This document shows, in pieces, positions 4,834 through 8,318 of a stretch of DNA of 8,318 bases; positions within the stretch are counted from its first letter, which is position 1, and each line of letters starts with the position of its first letter. This stretch comes from Thioalkalivibrio nitratireducens. Its GTDB lineage: Bacteria; Pseudomonadota; Gammaproteobacteria; Ectothiorhodospirales; Ectothiorhodospiraceae. The stretch lies in the NCBI GenBank assembly GCA_011390385.1, contig JAABSN010000148.1, positions 1 through 8,318 of the forward strand. The letters are read 5' to 3'. The position numbers and the translations under genes were made by a program. The notes beneath the pieces are model-generated. The model saw only the letters and a list, made by a program, of their open reading frames with translations. It did no database searches and was not told the origin of the DNA.

Positions 4834-7497
4834 ATGAACGCAAACGCTGACTCGCACGACATCGATCCGCAGGAAACCCAGGAATGGATCGATGCCCTCG
4901 AGGCTGTCCTCGAAGCGGACGGCGCTGAGCGCGCGCACCAGCTTCTCGAGTCCCTGATCGACAAGGCCCGTCGCAGCGGCGCTTACCTGCCGTATTCGGC
5001 GAATACCGCCTACGTGAATACGATTCCGCCGCGCCAGGAGCCTGTTTATCCCGGCGACAGCGCAATGGAGCATCGCATCCGTTCCTACATCCGCTGGAAC
5101 GCGATGGCGATGGTGGTCAAGGCGAACCGGGTCTCGGCCGAGCTTGGCGGCCACATTGCCACCTTTGCCTCGGCGGCCACACTCTACGACGTCGGCTTCA
5201 ACCATTTCTGGCGTGCCCCTTCGCACGAGCACGGCGGCGATCTCGTCTTCGTGCAGGGGCACTCGGCACCTGGAATGTATGCGCGTTCCTTCCTGGAGGG
5301 GCGCCTGACGGAGGAACAGCTGGATCATTTTCGCCGTGAAGTCGATGGCAAAGGGTTGTCCTCGTATCCGCATCCCTGGTTGATGGCGGATTACTGGCAG
5401 TTCCCCACCGTGTCCATGGGACTCGGTCCGATCATGAGTATCTTCCAGGCTCGGTTCATGAAATACCTGCAGGACCGCGGACTGGCGAAGACAGACGACC
5501 GCAAGGTCTGGAGCTTCGTCGGCGACGGCGAGGTGGACGAGCCGGAGACTCTGGGTGCGATCACCCTCGCCTCGCGCGAGAAGCTCGACAACCTGATCTG
5601 GGTGGTCAACTGCAACCTGCAGCGTCTCGATGGCCCCGTGCGTGGCAACGGCAAGATCATCCAGGAACTCGAAGCGATGTTCCGTGGCGCCGGCTGGAAT
5701 GTGATCAAGGTTCTGTGGGGCCGCTACTGGGATCCGCTGCTGGCTCGGGACCAGGATGGTCTGCTGCAACGGCGCATGATGGAGGCCGTGGACGGCGACT
5801 ACCAGAACTACAAGTCCCGTGATGGCGCCTACGTGCGCGAGCATTTCTTCGGCAAATATCCCGAATTGAAGGCGATGGTTGCCAACATGTCCGACGAGGA
5901 CATCTGGCGCCTGAACCGCGGCGGCCACGATCCGGCGAAGGTCTTCGCTGCCTACAAGGCGGCTGCCGAGCACGTCGACCAGCCGACCGTGATTCTCGCC
6001 CACACGGTGAAGGGCTATGGCATGGGTACCGCCGGCGAGGCACAGAACCGCACTCACAGCCAGAAGAAGCTCGATGTGGAGGACATGAAGGCCTTCCGCA
6101 ACCGCTTCGATATCCCGCTGTCCGACGCCCAGATCGAGGCCGCCGAGTACATCCGGCCCAAGTCGGACACGCCGGAGATGAAATACATGCTCGAGCGCCG
6201 CCAGGCCCTCGGCGGTTTCCTGCCGGTGCGCCGGCCGCTCGCTGCGCCGCTGGAGGTGCCGGATCTGGAGGCCTTCGGGTCGCTGCTGGAGTCCAGCGGC
6301 GAGCGCGAGATGTCGACCACGATGGCCTTCGTGCGCTTGTTGACCCTGTTGGCACGCGACAAGAAGATCGGCCGCTACGTGGTGCCGATTGTTCCGGACG
6401 AGGCACGGACATTCGGCATGGAGGGGCTGTTTCGCCAGCTCGGAATCTATTCGTCGGTAGGGCAGCTCTACCAGCCGCAGGACCGCGAGCAGGTGATGTA
6501 CTACAAGGAGGACAAGAAGGGCCAGATCCTGGAAGAAGGCATCAACGAAGCCGGAGCGATGTCTTCGTGGATTGCCGCCGCGACTTCGTATTCGACCCAC
6601 GGTGTCGCGACGGTACCCTTCTACATCTATTACTCGATGTTCGGCTTCCAGCGTGTCGGTGACCTGATCTGGGCCGCTGGCGACATGCAGGCGCGCGGTT
6701 TCCTGATCGGCGGCACGGCCGGGCGCACCACGCTTGCAGGCGAGGGACTGCAGCACCAGGACGGGCACAGCCTGATGATGGCCGCGAACGTTCCCAACTG
6801 CATTTCCTATGACCCTACCTTTGCCTACGAACTGGCCGTGATCGTCCACAGCGGATTGCAGCGGATGTACGTGGATCAGCAGAAGGTTTTCTACTACATC
6901 ACCACGATGAACGAAAATTACCCGCAGCCGGAGATGCCGAAGGGCGCGGAGAAGGGTATCGTGCGCGGTCTCTACAAGTTCGCATCGGCGGGGCGACGCA
7001 AGAAGCAGGTGCGTCTGCTCGGATCGGGCACCATCCTGCGCGAGGTGATTGCCGCCGCCGAATTGCTCGACAACGATTTCAGCGTTTCGTCCGAGATCTG
7101 GAGCGCGACCAGTTTCAACGAGCTGGCGCGTGATGGCCGCGACTGCGAACGTGAGGCGATGCTGAAGCCCAAGGGCAAGCCGCAGGTTCCGTGGGTGACG
7201 CAGTGTCTGTCCAACTCGTCGGCCCCGGTGATAGCGGCAACGGACTACGTGAAGGCCTACGCGGATCAGATTCGCGCCTGGGTGCCGGGTCCCTATCGTG
7301 TGCTCGGAACCGACGGATTTGGGCGTTCGGACACGCGCGCTGCGTTACGCAGGCACTTCGAGGTTGACCGTCACTACATCGTCGTCGCCGCGCTACGGTC
7401 GCTGGTGGAAGTCGGAGAGATCGATGCATCGGTGGTCACTGATGCCATCACCAGGTACGGGATCGACACCAGCCGCCCCAACCCCCTTCATGCCTGA
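4834..7497 (+). CDS. aceE: Pyruvate dehydrogenase E1 component, homodimeric type
   Basis: AceE decarboxylates pyruvate with thiamine diphosphate (ThDP) and Mg2+ and reductively acetylates the lipoyl arm of E2, feeding acetyl-CoA to the TCA cycle and biosynthesis. The product is 887 residues, the same as E. coli AceE. The N-terminal ThDP domain carries H107, H143, the GDGEVDEPE motif with D231, and NCNLQRLDGPVRGN with the Mg ligand N261. The active-site loop H408 is in NRTHSQKK. The second domain has the cofactor-activating E572 in EEGINEAGA and H641 in LQHQDGHS. All are at +1 from E. coli numbering. The C-terminal transketolase-like domain (about 715-887) ends intact. The first residues (about 1-45) are the acidic helical segment known to contact E2. 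It is 35 nt upstream of aceF. No truncation or frameshift is seen. Confidence 0.98.
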   Translation: MNANADSHDIDPQETQEWIDALEAVLEADGAERAHQLLESLIDKARRSGAYLPYSANTAYVNTIPPRQEPVYPGDSAMEHRIRSYIRWNAMAMVVKANRVSAELGGHIATFASAATLYDVGFNHFWRAPSHEHGGDLVFVQGHSAPGMYARSFLEGRLTEEQLDHFRREVDGKGLSSYPHPWLMADYWQFPTVSMGLGPIMSIFQARFMKYLQDRGLAKTDDRKVWSFVGDGEVDEPETLGAITLASREKLDNLIWVVNCNLQRLDGPVRGNGKIIQELEAMFRGAGWNVIKVLWGRYWDPLLARDQDGLLQRRMMEAVDGDYQNYKSRDGAYVREHFFGKYPELKAMVANMSDEDIWRLNRGGHDPAKVFAAYKAAAEHVDQPTVILAHTVKGYGMGTAGEAQNRTHSQKKLDVEDMKAFRNRFDIPLSDAQIEAAEYIRPKSDTPEMKYMLERRQALGGFLPVRRPLAAPLEVPDLEAFGSLLESSGEREMSTTMAFVRLLTLLARDKKIGRYVVPIVPDEARTFGMEGLFRQLGIYSSVGQLYQPQDREQVMYYKEDKKGQILEEGINEAGAMSSWIAAATSYSTHGVATVPFYIYYSMFGFQRVGDLIWAAGDMQARGFLIGGTAGRTTLAGEGLQHQDGHSLMMAANVPNCISYDPTFAYELAVIVHSGLQRMYVDQQKVFYYITTMNENYPQPEMPKGAEKGIVRGLYKFASAGRRKKQVRLLGSGTILREVIAAAELLDNDFSVSSEIWSATSFNELARDGRDCEREAMLKPKGKPQVPWVTQCLSNSSAPVIAATDYVKAYADQIRAWVPGPYRVLGTDGFGRSDTRAALRRHFEVDRHYIVVAALRSLVEVGEIDASVVTDAITRYGIDTSRPNPLHA

Positions 7498-7522
7498 GTC
7501 GGGCGCTGCCGTTCCCCCAGCC

Positions 7523-7527
7523 AGGAG
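7523..7527 (+). promoter_or_regulatory. Ribosome binding site of aceF
   Basis: AGGAG lies 5 nt before ATG 7533, in the 35-nt aceE-aceF gap. No promoter or terminator fits in that gap, so the two genes are read as one transcript. Confidence 0.8.
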
Positions 7528-7532
7528 CTGAC

Positions 7533-8318
7533 ATGAGCGAGATCATTACCGTGGATGTCCCCGACATCGGCGATTTCAAGGATGTGGAAATCATCGAGGT
7601 GCTGGTCGGTATCGGCGACGAGGTGGCCCCCGAGGACCCCTTGATCACCCTGGAATCGGACAAGGCGTCGATCGAGATACCGGCACCACAGGGCGGTGTG
7701 GTGCGCAAACTCAAGGTCAAGGTGGGCGACCGCGTATCCGAAGGCGATGCGATTCTTGATCTGGAGCCAGCGTCCGGGGACGAGAAGACACCGGAGCCGG
7801 CGCCGAAAAGCGCTGGCAAGACGGAGGAAAACCAACCTGCTTCAGGCAGGCACGAGGCGGAGTCGAAGCCCGAATCCAGGGGCGGCGCCGAGCAGTCTTC
7901 CCGGCCCGCGCCCGCGACGGAAGGGCCGCGGCCGTCGCCGACGGCGCATATTCCCGACGAGAAGGCCTTCCGCAAGGCGCATGCCTCTCCCGGCATTCGC
8001 CGGTTCGCGCGCGAACTGGGTGTGGATCTGGCCAAGGTCGAAGGCAGTGGTCGCAAGAAACGCATCCTGCGCGAGGACGTCCAGGGTTTCGTCAAGCGGG
8101 CACTGAGCCAGCCCGGGGGCTCGGCCCTGGGTGTCGAACCGATGCCCGAGATCGACTACAGCCAGTTCGGGCCGGTCGAGACCCAGGCGCTGACCAAGAT
8201 CAACAAGCTGACGGGCAAGAATCTGCACCGCAACTGGGTGACCGTGCCGCACGTGACCCAGTTTGACGAGGCGGATATCACCGAGCTCGAGGATTTCCGC
8301 AAGTCGCTGAAGGACGAG
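7533..8318 (+). CDS. aceF: Dihydrolipoyllysine acetyltransferase, E2 of pyruvate dehydrogenase (3' end outside window)
   Basis: E2 forms the core of the pyruvate dehydrogenase complex. Its lipoyl arm takes the acetyl group from AceE and passes it to CoA. The 262 visible residues show, in order: one lipoyl domain (about 1-80) with the lipoylated lysine K44 in ESDKASIEIPAP; a flexible linker rich in Pro, Ala, Glu and Lys (about 80-145); a peripheral subunit-binding domain (about 150-188, HASPGIRRFARELGVDLAKV) that would tether E1 or E3; and the start of the catalytic acetyltransferase domain (from about 206, with NLHRNWVTVPHVTQFDEADI). The frame has no stop before the window edge; roughly 180-200 residues, including the catalytic HxxxDG motif, should lie beyond. 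E. coli AceF has three lipoyl domains and Pseudomonas-type proteins commonly two; this one has one. Lipoamide dehydrogenase (lpd) may follow downstream, but that is not visible. Confidence 0.96.
   Translation, partial: MSEIITVDVPDIGDFKDVEIIEVLVGIGDEVAPEDPLITLESDKASIEIPAPQGGVVRKLKVKVGDRVSEGDAILDLEPASGDEKTPEPAPKSAGKTEENQPASGRHEAESKPESRGGAEQSSRPAPATEGPRPSPTAHIPDEKAFRKAHASPGIRRFARELGVDLAKVEGSGRKKRILREDVQGFVKRALSQPGGSALGVEPMPEIDYSQFGPVETQALTKINKLTGKNLHRNWVTVPHVTQFDEADITELEDFRKSLKDE

Noticed and set aside
4828..6849. 673-codon open frame on the minus strand opposite aceE
   Set aside because: Antisense shadow caused by high-GC codon use in aceE. The product has no recognisable family, and aceE on the plus strand is unambiguous with all catalytic residues.
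1..8318. Defence system, prophage, CRISPR or novel multi-gene system
   Set aside because: Every sizeable open frame with gene-like features belongs to a well-known housekeeping family. There is no transposase, integrase, direct-repeat array or unknown gene cluster.

Overview
The window is a GC-rich stretch of bacterial chromosome carrying housekeeping genes. The proteins look gammaproteobacterial: RNase T (rnt) is largely confined to that class, the pyruvate dehydrogenase E1 is the homodimeric AceE type, and prs, rplY, pth and ychF occur in their usual gammaproteobacterial order. A Chromatiales/Ectothiorhodospiraceae-like or similar environmental gammaproteobacterium is plausible, but no rRNA or other taxonomic marker is present, so this is inference.

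Left block (1-2842, + strand): the 3' part of prs (PRPP synthetase), rplY (ribosomal protein L25, long CTC form), pth (peptidyl-tRNA hydrolase) and ychF (ribosome-associated P-loop ATPase). The last three are tightly packed, with a 9-nt gap between rplY and pth and an ATGA overlap between pth and ychF. They look like one translation-related transcription unit. A perfect 10-bp hairpin with a T-rich flank lies between prs and rplY and touches the rplY ribosome binding site.

Middle (2843-4299): grxD, a monothiol CGFS glutaredoxin (+), faces rnt, RNase T (-). The roughly 300-nt convergent gap holds a cluster of short inverted repeats (3408-3540) that resembles a dispersed palindromic (REP/MITE-like) element rather than a gene.

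Right block (4300-8318): a 534-nt non-coding region separates divergent rnt and aceE. It contains a good sigma70-type promoter (4686-4715) and a leader of about 110 nt. aceE encodes a complete 887-residue pyruvate dehydrogenase E1. aceF encodes dihydrolipoamide acetyltransferase (E2) with one N-terminal lipoyl domain and runs off the right edge. The two subunits act together to convert pyruvate to acetyl-CoA. No pdhR-type regulator gene lies next to them here.

I found no defence system, prophage, CRISPR array, tRNA/rRNA gene or transposase gene. The protein-coding content is ordinary core genome. The points worth a second look are in the non-coding gaps.
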